A stretch of DNA of 64,000 bases from Pengzhenrongella frigida (GTDB lineage Bacteria > Actinomycetota > Actinomycetes > Actinomycetales > Cellulomonadaceae), in assembly GCF_004168625.1 (NCBI RefSeq), contig NZ_SDWW01000015.1, positions 1-64,000 on the forward strand. The letters are read 5' to 3'. The position numbers were made by a program, and so were the translations under genes. Shown here piece by piece: positions 19,387 to 28,894 of this stretch. The number at the start of each line of letters is the position of its first letter. Position 1 is the stretch's first letter. The notes under the pieces are model-generated. The model made no database searches, was not told the DNA's origin, and saw only the letters and a list, made by a program, of their open reading frames with translations.

Positions 19387-19406
19387 CCGTCGCCTACCGT
19401 GGACCT

Positions 19407-20387
19407 GTGAGCACCACCGGACCCGTCACGGCACCCCTGCCGGTCGTTGTCCCGGCGCCCGCACCGAAACGCGTCTCGCGGCTCGGTGTCGCGCTCGGGA
19501 TCACGACCGCTGTGCTGGCGACCCTCGGTGTCTGGCTCACCTGGCGGGTCTTCGTGGCATCCGCGGCCGGTCAGCGCGTGGACCAGGCCGCGTTCGAGGG
19601 CGCCGAGTACGGCCGGAACCGCCTGTGGCAGGTGGCCGAGCCGGTGCTCGAGGTCGTTTCGATCCCGTACGTGGCGGTGGTCCTGGTCGCGGCGGTCATC
19701 ATCGCCGTCGTGCGCCGCCGAGGCGGGTTGGCCCTCCAGGTGGCGCTGCTCGTGGCCGGGGCGAACATCACGACCCAGGTGCTCAAGAACGTCGTCTTCG
19801 ACCGGCCCGATCTCGACGCGACCCCGGTCTTCGCCAACGCGCTCCCGAGCGGGCACACCACCGCGGCGGCATCGGTCTCCGCCGCCCTCGTGTTCGTGGT
19901 GCCCCCGCGAGCCCGACCCTGGGCCGCCGTCCTGGGTGCCGTCTACACCTCGGCGACCGGGATCTCGACGCTCGTCGGGGGCTGGCACCGCCCGGGTGAT
20001 GTCGTCGCCGGGGTCTTGGTCGTCCTGGCCTGGAGCGGGCTGGCGTGCGCCCTCGCCTCGGCCTCGCGGCCGCGAGGTGGGCCGGACACCCCGAGCACCG
20101 CAACCGGGCAGCTCGTGCTGACGGACCCGGCGCGGACGTCGCGCAGCGGGCGCCGTCGCGCCTCGATGGTCGGTGTCGGCGGCGGTCTGCTGCTGCTCGC
20201 GGCGGCCGCGGCGGCGGTTCCGGCGGCCTACGGGATGTACGCCTCGTGGACGACGGCGGGCGACCTCGACTCCCGCGCGGAGCTGCTGGTGGCGTACGCC
20301 GGCGGGGCCTCCGGAGTGGTCGCGATGAGCTGTCTGACGTTCGCCGTGCTGCTGGCCGTCCGACAGGCCGCTGGCAGAGTGGGTTGA
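19407..20387 (+). CDS. PAP2-family membrane phosphatase
   Basis: 326 residues with about six membrane helices. The three catalytic PAP2 motifs are present: KNVVFDRP, PSGHT and GGWHRPGDV (catalytic His pair and Asp). The family dephosphorylates lipid phosphates such as phosphatidic acid or undecaprenyl pyrophosphate on the membrane. The C-terminal third adds two further helices around a Gly/Ala-rich segment. GTG start at 19407 is chosen because TACCGT (19395-19400) ends 6 nt before it, the pattern of a leaderless transcript, and the frame upstream is only repeat sequence. Confidence 0.88.
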   Translation: MSTTGPVTAPLPVVVPAPAPKRVSRLGVALGITTAVLATLGVWLTWRVFVASAAGQRVDQAAFEGAEYGRNRLWQVAEPVLEVVSIPYVAVVLVAAVIIAVVRRRGGLALQVALLVAGANITTQVLKNVVFDRPDLDATPVFANALPSGHTTAAASVSAALVFVVPPRARPWAAVLGAVYTSATGISTLVGGWHRPGDVVAGVLVVLAWSGLACALASASRPRGGPDTPSTATGQLVLTDPARTSRSGRRRASMVGVGGGLLLLAAAAAAVPAAYGMYASWTTAGDLDSRAELLVAYAGGASGVVAMSCLTFAVLLAVRQAAGRVG

Positions 20388-20485
20388 CCAGAGGTCGTAG
20401 AGTGCCCGATCGACGTCAATTGTTCCGTGTCACGTCCCCGGTCGGCTGACCGGGTTGCCTCAGGTTCCTCAGGAAGCAGGTCCGC

Positions 20486-23302
20486 ATGTCCCGCAAGCTC
20501 GTCATCGTGGAGTCCCCAGCGAAGGCGCGCACGATCGCCGGATACCTCGGTTCCGGGTACGAGGTCGAGGCGAGCGTCGGGCACATCCGTGACCTGCCGC
20601 AGCCCTCCGAGCTGCCGGTCGACATGAAGAAGGGCCCGTTCGGAAAGTTCGCCGTCGATGTGCACAACGGCTTCGAGCCGTACTACGTCGTCGACGCGGA
20701 CAAGAAGAAGAAGGTCGCCGAGCTCAAGCGCCTGCTCAAGGACGCCGACGAGCTCTATCTCGCCACTGATGAGGACCGCGAGGGCGAGGCCATCGCGTGG
20801 CACCTGCTCCAGGAGCTCAAGCCCAAGGTGCCGGTGCACCGGATGGTGTTCCACGAGATCACCCCGGAGGCGATCGCCCGGGCGCTGGAGAACACCCGCG
20901 ACCTGGACACCCGGCTCGTGGACGCCCAGGAGACGCGCCGCATCCTCGACCGGCTCTACGGCTACGAGGTCTCGCCGGTGCTGTGGCGCAAGGTCCGGCA
21001 GGGGCTGTCGGCCGGGCGCGTGCAGTCCGTCGCGACCCGCCTGGTCGTGGAGCGTGAGCGCGAGCGCATGGCGTTCCGCGCCGCCGACTACTGGGACCTC
21101 AAGGCCCAGCTCGCCACGCAGGATCCGGCTGAGCCCGTCTTCGGTGCCCGCCTGTCGACCATCGACGGTGCACGCGTGGCGACCGGTCGTGACTTCGACG
21201 ACCAGGGGATCCTGACGACCCGGTCGGCCGTGCACCTCGACGAGGACGCCGCCCGCGTGCTCGTCGCCGCGCTCGAGACCGCCGACTTCGCCGTGCGCAG
21301 CCTCGAGACGAAGCCGTACACGCGCAAGCCCGCCGCCCCGTTCACGACGTCGACGCTGCAGCAGGAGGCCTCGCGCAAGCTGCGCCTGGGGTCGCGCCAG
21401 ACCATGCGCACCGCGCAGTCGCTGTACGAGAACGGCTACATCACCTATATGCGGACCGACTCGCCCGCGCTGAGCGCACAGGCGATCGACGCGGCGCGCC
21501 GTCAGGCAGCCGAGCTGTACGGCGCGGAGTTCGTGCCGAGCGGGCCCCGCATCTACACCTCGAAGGCCAAGGGCGCCCAGGAGGCGCACGAGGCCATCCG
21601 CCCGGCGGGGGACTCGTTCCGGACCCCGGCGCAGGTGGCCCACGAGCTGTCGGGGGACCAGTTCAAGCTCTATGAGCTCATCTGGAAGCGCACGGTCGCC
21701 TCGCAGATGGCCGATGCGCGCGGTTCCACGGCCTCGGTCAAGATCGGGGCCCTCACGAGCGACGGCCGCGACGCCATCTTCGCGGCGTCCGGCACGGTCA
21801 TCACCTTCCGCGGCTTCATGGCCGCCTACGAGGAGGGCCGGGACACCGAGCGCTACGCCGACGAGGCCGCTGCGCCGTCCGGCAAGGGGGCCGACGACGC
21901 CCGGCTGCCGCAGCTCGCGCAGGGCGACCCGATCACGGCGAACGAGCTCACGGCCGACGGCCACCAGACCTCGCCGCCGCCGCGGTTCACGGAGGCGAGC
22001 CTGATCAAGGCGCTCGAGGAGCGCGGCATCGGCCGGCCGTCGACGTACGCAGCGACGATCTCGGTGATCCAGGACCGCGGGTACGTCTCGAACCGCGGCC
22101 AGGCGCTCGTGCCGAGCTGGCTCGCGTTCGCGGTGACCCGCCTGCTCGAGGAGAACTTCCGCTGGCTGGTCGACTACGACTTCACCGCGAGCATGGAGGA
22201 GGACCTGGACGCGATCGCGGCCGGGGACAAGAACCGGGTCGAGTGGTTGAGCCGGTTCTACTTCGGCGACGCCGACGGCGCGGGTGCCGGCGAGATCGAG
22301 GGCCTGAGCCACGCCGTGGAGAACCTCGGCGAGATCGATGCGCGCGAGGTCAACTCGATCGCCATCGGCGACGGGATCACCGTGCGCGTGGGCCGGTACG
22401 GGCCGTACCTCGAGGAGACCCCGGTTGCGGGGGCCGTGGGCGACCCGAAGCGGGCCGCCGTCCCGGAGGAGCTGGCCCCCGACGAGCTCACTGTCGCCAA
22501 GGCGCGCGAGCTGCTCGAGACCCAGGCCGAGGGTGACCTGGTGCTCGGCGTCGACCCCTCGACCGGGACCACGATCGTGGCGCGCAACGGGCGGTACGGG
22601 CCGTACGTCACCGAGCAGCTCCCCGAGCCCGAGCTGGATCCGAGCCTGTCGGCCGCGGCGAAGAAGAAGGCGCTCGCGGCGCTGCCGAAGCCCCGCACTG
22701 GTTCGCTGCTCTCGACGATGCAGCTGCCGACGATGACGCTCGCGGACGCGCTCAAGCTGCTCTCCCTGCCGCGGGTGGTCGGTGTGGACCCGGAGTCTGG
22801 GGACACGATCACGGCCCAGAACGGGCGCTACGGGCCGTACCTGAAGAAGGGCACGGACTCCCGCACGCTGGCGACCGAGGACGCGATGTTCGACGTCACG
22901 CTCGAGGAGGCGCTCGCGATCTACGCGCAGCCCAAGCGTGGACGCGGCGGCTCGGCGGCGGCGCCGCTGCGCGAGCTCGGCGTCGACCCGGTCTCGGAGA
23001 AGCCGATCGTCGTCAAGGAGGGCCGCTTCGGCGCCTACGTGACCGACGGCGAGACGAACGGGACGCTGCGCACCGAGGACGCGGTCGAGACGATCACCCT
23101 CGAGCGCGCGGCCGAGCTGCTGGCTGACAAGCGGGCGCGCGGTCCGGTCAAGGGGCGCAAGACGGCCGCGAAGAAGACCGCCGTGAAGAAGACCGCGGCG
23201 AAGAAGGCTGCGGCGACGAAGACCGCCGTGAAGAAGACCGCGGTGACGAAGACCGCCGCCAAGAAGACGGTCACGAAGAAGACCGCCGCCGCGCAGGGCT
23301 GA
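20486..23302 (+). CDS. topA: DNA topoisomerase I
   Basis: 938 residues, type IA topoisomerase that relaxes negative supercoils. TOPRIM domain at the N-terminus (VIVESPAKA; ATDEDREGEA with the DxDxE acidic triad), the catalytic domain with active-site Tyr321 in YMRTDS, then several C-terminal repeats built on GRYGPY motifs in place of zinc fingers, and a Lys/Ala/Thr tail (KKTAVKKTAAKK) of about 50 residues. This tail type is standard in actinobacterial TopA and aids processivity. ATG follows AGGAAGCAGG. The gene ends at a perfect hairpin. Confidence 0.98.
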   Translation: MSRKLVIVESPAKARTIAGYLGSGYEVEASVGHIRDLPQPSELPVDMKKGPFGKFAVDVHNGFEPYYVVDADKKKKVAELKRLLKDADELYLATDEDREGEAIAWHLLQELKPKVPVHRMVFHEITPEAIARALENTRDLDTRLVDAQETRRILDRLYGYEVSPVLWRKVRQGLSAGRVQSVATRLVVERERERMAFRAADYWDLKAQLATQDPAEPVFGARLSTIDGARVATGRDFDDQGILTTRSAVHLDEDAARVLVAALETADFAVRSLETKPYTRKPAAPFTTSTLQQEASRKLRLGSRQTMRTAQSLYENGYITYMRTDSPALSAQAIDAARRQAAELYGAEFVPSGPRIYTSKAKGAQEAHEAIRPAGDSFRTPAQVAHELSGDQFKLYELIWKRTVASQMADARGSTASVKIGALTSDGRDAIFAASGTVITFRGFMAAYEEGRDTERYADEAAAPSGKGADDARLPQLAQGDPITANELTADGHQTSPPPRFTEASLIKALEERGIGRPSTYAATISVIQDRGYVSNRGQALVPSWLAFAVTRLLEENFRWLVDYDFTASMEEDLDAIAAGDKNRVEWLSRFYFGDADGAGAGEIEGLSHAVENLGEIDAREVNSIAIGDGITVRVGRYGPYLEETPVAGAVGDPKRAAVPEELAPDELTVAKARELLETQAEGDLVLGVDPSTGTTIVARNGRYGPYVTEQLPEPELDPSLSAAAKKKALAALPKPRTGSLLSTMQLPTMTLADALKLLSLPRVVGVDPESGDTITAQNGRYGPYLKKGTDSRTLATEDAMFDVTLEEALAIYAQPKRGRGGSAAAPLRELGVDPVSEKPIVVKEGRFGAYVTDGETNGTLRTEDAVETITLERAAELLADKRARGPVKGRKTAAKKTAVKKTAAKKAAATKTAVKKTAVTKTAAKKTVTKKTAAAQG

Positions 23303-23311
23303 CGGCGTCGG

Positions 23312-23349
23312 CCTCGCGGTCCGGCTGCGCTGTCAGCCGGACCGCGAGG
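23312..23349 (+). terminator. Perfect 16-bp hairpin after topA
   Basis: Arms 23312-23327 and 23334-23349 (CCTCGCGGTCCGGCTG and its exact complement) with a 6-nt loop, 10 bp after the stop. No T-tract. Degenerate echoes of the right arm (CAGTCGGATCGCG, CAGTCGGACCGCG) follow directly. Confidence 0.8.
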
Positions 23350-23820
23350 TCAGTCGGATCGCGTTGTCAGTCGGACCGCGCAGCCGGTCTGGCTGCGCCT
23401 CGCAACTCAGAGTGGGTGCGCCGCGCAGCGCTGTCCGATGACGCTACGCATCTGCGCGCACGTGCGTCACTCGATACCGCTGAACCGACCACCGCTGTAC
23501 TGACTGAGCAGTGTGATCCAACCGCGGCTGAGGCTACTTGCCGAACCTCCAACCACAGTTGTCGTCAGCCTGCTCCCGCATCCCCCTGCGAGGCGGGAAC
23601 GCGACCGTGCGGGACCAGAAGCCCACAGCACGGTCGGTAACACCAATTCTACGCCAGAGTCCCGGTCACAGGTAGTACGACTTTCCGGCGCGCCGCAAAG
23701 TCACTGGTCGGATCCGGCCGAACCGCCAGGAACCGGTGGAGTTCGTCGCCGCAGACCACCCGAATGCCGGACCGGTCCGTGTGTCCGCAGCCGCGCTCGA
23801 TCGGGTCGCTCCCGCGCCAC
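23350..23820. other. Gene-free gap of about 470 bp between topA terminator and oxidoreductase
   Basis: No frame here has a credible start, ribosome site or recognisable protein. Base composition is less GC-rich than the neighbours. It may be a decayed gene or spacer; nothing more can be supported. The first 30 bp carry partial copies of the topA terminator arm. Confidence 0.5.
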
Positions 23821-23833
23821 TATGTTGGGGCGT

Positions 23834-24838
23834 ATGGCACACGTCGACGACCCTCGTACAGCTCCGTCCCTCCGCTGGGGAATCCTCGGCGCCGGCAACA
23901 TCGCCGGCGCGTTCGCGGATGCGGTGAACTCGCACACCCGGTCCCCGCTCCTGGCTGTCGGCTCACGCAATCGCGACCGGGTCGAGCGGTTCGCCACGGC
24001 GCACGGCATCCCGACGACGCACCTCGGCTACCGCGGCCTCGTCGAGGACCCCCAGGTCGACGCCATCTACATCGCGACCCCGCACTCCGAGCACCGCGCG
24101 CACGCCCTGTTGGCGATCGCCGCCGGCAAGCACGTGCTCGTCGAGAAGGCGTTCATGCGCAACACGAGTGAGGCCGAGGAGGTCTTCGCCGCGGCGCGCG
24201 CCGCCGGGGTCTTCGTGATGGAGGCCATGTGGACCCGCTTCCTGCCGCACGTGGCGGCGCTGCACCAGGTGATCGCGTCCGGTGAGATCGGTGAGATCGT
24301 CAACATCACCGCCGATCACGGCCAGTGGTTCGAGCCCAACCCGGCCAGCCGCCTGTTCGACCCGAAGCTGGCGGGCGGTGCGCTGCTCGACCTCGGCGTC
24401 TACCCGGTGTCGTTCGCGCACGACTTCCTCGGCGTGCCCGACGCCGTCACCGCGGTCGGCCGCCTGACCGACACCGGCGTCGACGGCCAGGTCAGCATGG
24501 TGCTCTCCTACGGTGAGCGCGCGCAGGCCACCCTGTCGACGACGCTGTGGTCGAAGACGCCGACCACGGCGTCGATCTCCGGCACGGAGGGGCACATCCG
24601 GGTCGCCGGCGACTTCTACGCCCCGACCTCGTTCACCGTCACGCGCCGCGACGGCGCCCAGTGGACCTTCGACCGTCCGTCGGCACGCGGGCTGCAGTAC
24701 GAGGCCGCCGAGGTCGCGCGGCGCGTCGCGGCGGGCGAGACCGAGAGCCCGCGGATCACCTGGGACAACACCCTCGAGGTGCTGCGGACCCTGGACGCGG
24801 TCCGCGCGCAGATCGGCCTCGTCTACCCGGGCGAGTAG
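23834..24838 (+). CDS. Gfo/Idh/MocA-family oxidoreductase
   Basis: 334 residues. N-terminal NAD(P)-binding Rossmann fold (GILGAGNIAGAF) and EKAFMRNTSEAEE, the position of the family's conserved EKP Lys; C-terminal alpha/beta domain with GGALLDLGVYPV. The family oxidises or reduces sugars, inositols or related alcohols; the substrate is not evident. ATG 23834 is preferred because TATGTT (23821-23826) ends 7 nt before it, suggesting a leaderless transcript. It separates topA from tmk, which are often closer neighbours. Confidence 0.9.
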   Translation: MAHVDDPRTAPSLRWGILGAGNIAGAFADAVNSHTRSPLLAVGSRNRDRVERFATAHGIPTTHLGYRGLVEDPQVDAIYIATPHSEHRAHALLAIAAGKHVLVEKAFMRNTSEAEEVFAAARAAGVFVMEAMWTRFLPHVAALHQVIASGEIGEIVNITADHGQWFEPNPASRLFDPKLAGGALLDLGVYPVSFAHDFLGVPDAVTAVGRLTDTGVDGQVSMVLSYGERAQATLSTTLWSKTPTTASISGTEGHIRVAGDFYAPTSFTVTRRDGAQWTFDRPSARGLQYEAAEVARRVAAGETESPRITWDNTLEVLRTLDAVRAQIGLVYPGE

Positions 24839-24886
24839 GCGCACGCGGGTGCCGGCCCCGGGGGCGGGCCCCGATACCCTGAGGCC

Positions 24887-25603
24887 GTGAGCCCACAGTC
24901 GAGTCCCGGTTTCTTCCTGTCCTTCGAGGGCGGCGAGGGTGTCGGCAAGTCGACGCAGGCCGCACTCCTCGGCGAATGGCTGCACGACGCCCTCGGCCGA
25001 GAGGTCGTCCTGACGCGCGAGCCCGGCGGCACCACCCTGGGCATCGAGCTGCGCAACGCCGTGCTGCACGGGGAGGACGTCGATCCGCGCACCGAGGCCC
25101 TGCTCTACGCGACCGATCGCGCGCACCATGTGTACTCGCTGGTGCGGCCGGCGCTCGAGCGGGGCGCGGTCGTGATCACCGACCGGTACCTGGACTCCTC
25201 GGTCGCCTACCAGGGCAACGGGCGCGACCTGGGTGCCGACGAGGTCGAGCAGCTCTCGCTGTGGGCCACCGAGAGCCTCCTGCCGGAGCTGACGGTGCTC
25301 CTGGACCTCGACCCGCTGATCGGGCTGACCCGGCTCACCGGTGACCCGGACCGGCTCGAGCGCGCGGGTGACGAGTTCCACCGGCGCATCCGCCAGGCGT
25401 TCCTGGACCGAGCCGCCGGCGACCGGGACCGGTGGCTCGTCGTCGATGCGTCCCGCACGGTCGACGAGATCCAGGCCGACATCCGCCGCCGGGTCGCCGA
25501 GGCGCTCGGTCACGAGTCGACGGCGCTCGGGCGGCCCGCGTCCGCAGTACCCGCCGCGTCGCGCGCCGCTGCGCGCCCCGCCGAGGGCGGCTCGCACCGG
25601 TGA
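24887..25603 (+). CDS. tmk: Thymidylate kinase
   Basis: 238 residues; phosphorylates dTMP to dTDP. P-loop GEGVGKST at residues 16-23, DRY motif (ITDRYLDSSVAYQG) near 102, and a lid region after it. The C-terminal ~25 residues are an Ala/Arg-rich extension beyond the usual 210. GTG start: TACCCT (24875-24880) ends 6 nt upstream with no ribosome site, so the message is probably leaderless. The stop overlaps the holB start (GTGA). Confidence 0.96.
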   Translation: MSPQSSPGFFLSFEGGEGVGKSTQAALLGEWLHDALGREVVLTREPGGTTLGIELRNAVLHGEDVDPRTEALLYATDRAHHVYSLVRPALERGAVVITDRYLDSSVAYQGNGRDLGADEVEQLSLWATESLLPELTVLLDLDPLIGLTRLTGDPDRLERAGDEFHRRIRQAFLDRAAGDRDRWLVVDASRTVDEIQADIRRRVAEALGHESTALGRPASAVPAASRAAARPAEGGSHR

Positions 25604-26736
25604 GCGTCTGGGACGATCTCGTCGGGCAGGAAGCCGTCGTCGAGGTGCTGCGCGGCGCCGTCGCCGATCCCGCCGCGATGACGCACGCCTGGCTGATCAC
25701 CGGTCCGCCCGGCTCCGGCCGGTCCAACGCCGCGCGGGCCTTCGCCGCGGCCCTGCAGTGCCTCGAGGGCGGCTGCGGCGACTGCCTCGCCTGCACGACG
25801 GCGCTCGCGGGCACCCATGCGGACGTCACCGTCGTCGCGACCGAGACCGTCGGCATCAAGATCGACGAGACCCGCGCGCTCGTCTCGCTCGCCCAGCGCG
25901 CGCCGTCGGGCGGTCGTTGGCGCGTGATCCTCATCGAGGACGCCGACCGGATGGCCGAGCGCACGTCCAACGTGCTCCTCAAGGCGATCGAGGAGCCGCC
26001 GCCGCGCACCGTCTGGCTGCTGTGCGCACCGAGCCCGCAGGACGTCGTGGTGACGATCCGCTCCCGCGCCCGGTCGCTCGCGCTGCGCGTACCGCCCGTC
26101 GAGGCGGTCGCGGCCCTGCTGGTCTCGCGGGACGGCGTCGACCCGCAGGTCGCGGCGGTCTGCGCCCGCGCGGCCCAGAGTCACATCGGGATCGCGCGGC
26201 GCCTGGCGCGCGACCCGGAGGCGCGGGACCGTCGCGCCCAGGTGCTCGCGATCCCGGCTGCGATCCGGGGGGTGGGCGACGCCGTGCTCGCCGCCGGGCG
26301 GCTCGTCGAGGTCGCGCAGGCCGAGTCGAAGGCCGCCACCGAGCAGCGCGACGCGCAGGAGAAGACCGCGCTCCTGCGGGCGATGGGGGCCGAGGGTGCG
26401 GCGACCCTGCCGCCGAGCCTGCGGTCCCAGGTCACCCAGCTCGAGAAGGACCAGAAGAGCCGGGCGACGCGGGCGCAGCGCGACGTGCTCGACCGGTCGA
26501 TGATCGACCTGCTCTCGCTGTACCGGGATGTCCTCGTGGTGCAGCTGGGGGCTGGGGTCGACCTGGTCAACGCCGGGCAGGCGGACCAGGTCGCGGCCCT
26601 CGCCGCCTCGAGCTCCCCGGAGCAGACGTTGCGCCGCATGGACGCGATCGGTCAGACGCGCACCCGGCTGGCGGGCAACGTCGCGCCGCTGCTCGCCATG
26701 GAAGCCATGACCATCGCGCTCCGACCTCAGGGGTAG
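25600..26736 (+). CDS. holB: DNA polymerase III subunit delta'
   Basis: 378 residues; clamp-loader subunit. P-loop-like GPPGSGRS at residues 35-42 has Arg for the catalytic Lys, in keeping with delta' not hydrolysing ATP. The zinc module uses Cys54, 59, 62 and 65, then IEDADRM and the EEPPPRT sensor region. Translationally coupled to tmk by a 4-bp overlap, the usual actinobacterial order. Confidence 0.96.
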   Translation: MSVWDDLVGQEAVVEVLRGAVADPAAMTHAWLITGPPGSGRSNAARAFAAALQCLEGGCGDCLACTTALAGTHADVTVVATETVGIKIDETRALVSLAQRAPSGGRWRVILIEDADRMAERTSNVLLKAIEEPPPRTVWLLCAPSPQDVVVTIRSRARSLALRVPPVEAVAALLVSRDGVDPQVAAVCARAAQSHIGIARRLARDPEARDRRAQVLAIPAAIRGVGDAVLAAGRLVEVAQAESKAATEQRDAQEKTALLRAMGAEGAATLPPSLRSQVTQLEKDQKSRATRAQRDVLDRSMIDLLSLYRDVLVVQLGAGVDLVNAGQADQVAALAASSSPEQTLRRMDAIGQTRTRLAGNVAPLLAMEAMTIALRPQG

Positions 26737-26803
26737 GACTCACTCAGAGCCCACGGAGGGAACGCGGGCCGGCCCGGTCTCCCGGCCGGATACGGTGGAA
26801 CCC

Positions 26804-28414
26804 GTGCCCCGTCCCGCTGCCCGCGCCCTCGGCGCCGCTCGTCATCCCTCCCGTCGCCTCCAGGCCCGTCGCCCCGTGAGCCGTGGCCTTTCGGCCAGTC
26901 GTCTCCTGGTGCCGTCGGCCGTCGTCGGCATCGTCGCGCTCGTGCTCGCCGGCTGCAGCGCGCCCAAGCACCAGTCCTCGGACGGTCCCGCGACGTCGTC
27001 GGGCAATGAAGAGGTGGTCGAGCCGGCGCTGCAGCCGTTCTACGACCAGACGATCGAGTGGAGCAGCTGCGGGGACTTCGAGTGCGCGACCGCCGAGGTG
27101 CCGACCTCGTACGCCGATCCCGCGGCCGGGTCCATCGAGCTCGCGGTCAAGCGCGCACCCGCGACGGCCGGCGACCCGATGGGCTCGCTGCTGATCAACC
27201 CGGGTGGTCCCGGTGCCTCCGGGGTGGACCTGGTCGACTCGGTGGTCACCTCGTTCGGCGAGGACGTCCTCGCGCAGTACGACGTCGTCGGCTTCGACCC
27301 GCGCGGAGTGGCCGCCTCGAACCCGGTGACCTGCCTGGACGACGCGGCCAAGGACGCCCTCCTGTCGAAGGACTTCGACTACGCCACGGACGCCGGGATC
27401 GCGGAGGCGGCTGCGGCCTACGCCGCGATGGGTGCCGCGTGCGAGGCGAACACGGGGGCCCTGCTCGGCAATGTCGACACCGTCAGCGCGGCCAAGGACA
27501 TGGACGTGCTGCGGGCCGCCCTCGGCGACGAGAAGCTGACCTACCTCGGCTACTCCTACGGCACCGCGCTCGGCGCGACCTACGCCGGGCTGTTTCCCGA
27601 GAAGGTCGGACGCATGGTGCTCGACGGCGCGCTGGACCCGGCGTTGTCGTCGACCGAGCTCGGGCTCGGGCAGGCGATCGGCTTCGAGAATGCGCTGCGG
27701 GCCTACGTCGCCGACTGCCAGGGCGGTTCCGAGTGCCCGCTGACGGGCACCGTGGACGACGGCCTCACCCAGATCCGCGACCTCCTCGACCGCGCCCGGC
27801 GCAGCCCGCTGCCCACGGGTACCGACCGGGCCCTGACCAGCACGCTCGCGTTCTACGGGATCGCGGTCACGCTGTACGACAACGCGTCCTGGCAGTTCCT
27901 CACGCAGGCCCTCACGGCGGCGCTCGACGAGAACGACGGCTCGATCCTGCTGCAGCTCGCGGACTTCTACAACGACCGCAACGCGGACGGTTCGTTCGCA
28001 TCGAACTCGACCGAGGCCTTCACCGCGGTCAACTGCCTCGACGGCACGTCGTCGGCCGACCCCGCCGTGATGCGGGCCGAGGCCGCCCAGCTCGAGGAGG
28101 CGGCACCCACGGTCGGCTACTTCTTCGGCTACGGCGGTGTGATCTGCGCCGACTGGCCGTATCCCTCGACGGGCGAGCCGGGACCGATCGCGGCCGACGG
28201 CGCACCGCCCATCGTGGTGATCGGGACCACCAACGACCCGGCCACGCCGTATGCGTGGGCCGAGAACCTCGCCGCCGAGCTGTCCAGCGGCGTGCTGCTC
28301 ACGTACGAGGGCGAGGGGCACACCGCCTACGGGCGCTCGAACGAGTGCATCCTCACCGCCGTCGACACCTACCTGCTCGAGGGGACCGCGCCGGCGGACG
28401 GCACGCGCTGCTGA
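26804..28414 (+). CDS. Secreted S33-family alpha/beta hydrolase lipoprotein (tripeptidyl aminopeptidase-like)
   Basis: 536 residues from GTG 26804. Signal peptide with lipobox LAGC near residue 49. Catalytic triad visible: Ser251 in GYSYG, Asp in GTTNDPATPY and His in GEGHTAYG; the C-terminal TAP-like domain is intact. Family enzymes (Streptomyces SlpD/SlpE, Tap) release short peptides from protein N-termini outside the cell. TACGGT (26791-26796) ends 7 nt before GTG 26804, arguing for a leaderless start there. GTG 26876 would give a signal peptide of more usual length and is an alternative. Confidence 0.9.
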   Translation: MPRPAARALGAARHPSRRLQARRPVSRGLSASRLLVPSAVVGIVALVLAGCSAPKHQSSDGPATSSGNEEVVEPALQPFYDQTIEWSSCGDFECATAEVPTSYADPAAGSIELAVKRAPATAGDPMGSLLINPGGPGASGVDLVDSVVTSFGEDVLAQYDVVGFDPRGVAASNPVTCLDDAAKDALLSKDFDYATDAGIAEAAAAYAAMGAACEANTGALLGNVDTVSAAKDMDVLRAALGDEKLTYLGYSYGTALGATYAGLFPEKVGRMVLDGALDPALSSTELGLGQAIGFENALRAYVADCQGGSECPLTGTVDDGLTQIRDLLDRARRSPLPTGTDRALTSTLAFYGIAVTLYDNASWQFLTQALTAALDENDGSILLQLADFYNDRNADGSFASNSTEAFTAVNCLDGTSSADPAVMRAEAAQLEEAAPTVGYFFGYGGVICADWPYPSTGEPGPIAADGAPPIVVIGTTNDPATPYAWAENLAAELSSGVLLTYEGEGHTAYGRSNECILTAVDTYLLEGTAPADGTRC

Positions 28415-28478
28415 CCCTCGCGACCTGGCGGTGAGCCCTGCCCGACGGCGGCGGGCGGGTCGCGCCCGGCCGCTCACT

Positions 28479-28507
28479 TTGGCTCCTGGCGAGTGTGTAG
28501 GTAGAGT
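28479..28507 (+). promoter_or_regulatory. Promoter of tRNA-Thr
   Basis: -35 TTGGCT at 28479-28484, 17-bp spacer, -10 TAGAGT at 28502-28507. The start would fall near 28514, about 30 nt before the mature tRNA. Confidence 0.7.
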
Positions 28508-28544
28508 TGCCCCGCTCGTCCGACCCGCCGGTCGGATGGGTGTG

Positions 28545-28620
28545 GCCGCCTTAGCTCAGTCGGTAGAGCGTCTCACTCGTAATGAGAAGGTCAACAGTTC
28601 GATTCTGTTAGGCGGCTCCA
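28545..28620 (+). tRNA. tRNA-Thr (anticodon CGU)
   Basis: 76 nt with encoded CCA. Acceptor stem 28545-28551 pairs with 28610-28616. Anticodon stem TCTCA/TGAGA holds loop CTCGTAA, giving anticodon CGU that reads ACG. The T-arm has TTCGATT. Discriminator base is T. Confidence 0.97.
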
Positions 28621-28631
28621 CAGTAGGAGGG

Positions 28632-28661
28632 CCCCTCACCTGCGGATATGCGGGCGAGGGG
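28632..28661 (+). terminator. Hairpin downstream of tRNA-Thr
   Basis: CCCCTC/GAGGGG outer stem (28632-28637, 28656-28661) and CCTGC/GCGGG inner stem (28639-28643, 28650-28654) with one mismatch and loop GGATAT, 12 nt after the CCA. Probably ends the tRNA transcript. Confidence 0.55.
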
Positions 28662-28894
28662 GACGGAAGCGTCCATCATCGGTTCGCGGCGTTCCCATCG
28701 GTTTCACACCGAACGGGGATGTACGCCGACGGCCCGGATGAGCAACAACTCGCAGCGACAGGCAAGTAGTCGTCGCCCTTGCTGGACCAAGCCCCGAACC
28801 GTGCCGTTACCTGGTTCTCCTCCGCTGTGCCGCCGATGGTCGCCGGAGTTCCCCGCTCCCCCTTTCCTCGCCTCTCGGCGCCGATGAGGCAGAG

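Noticed and set aside
25702-25725. Arg replacing Lys in the HolB P-loop as a defect
   Set aside because: Delta' subunits do not need ATP hydrolysis and such changes are usual in the family.
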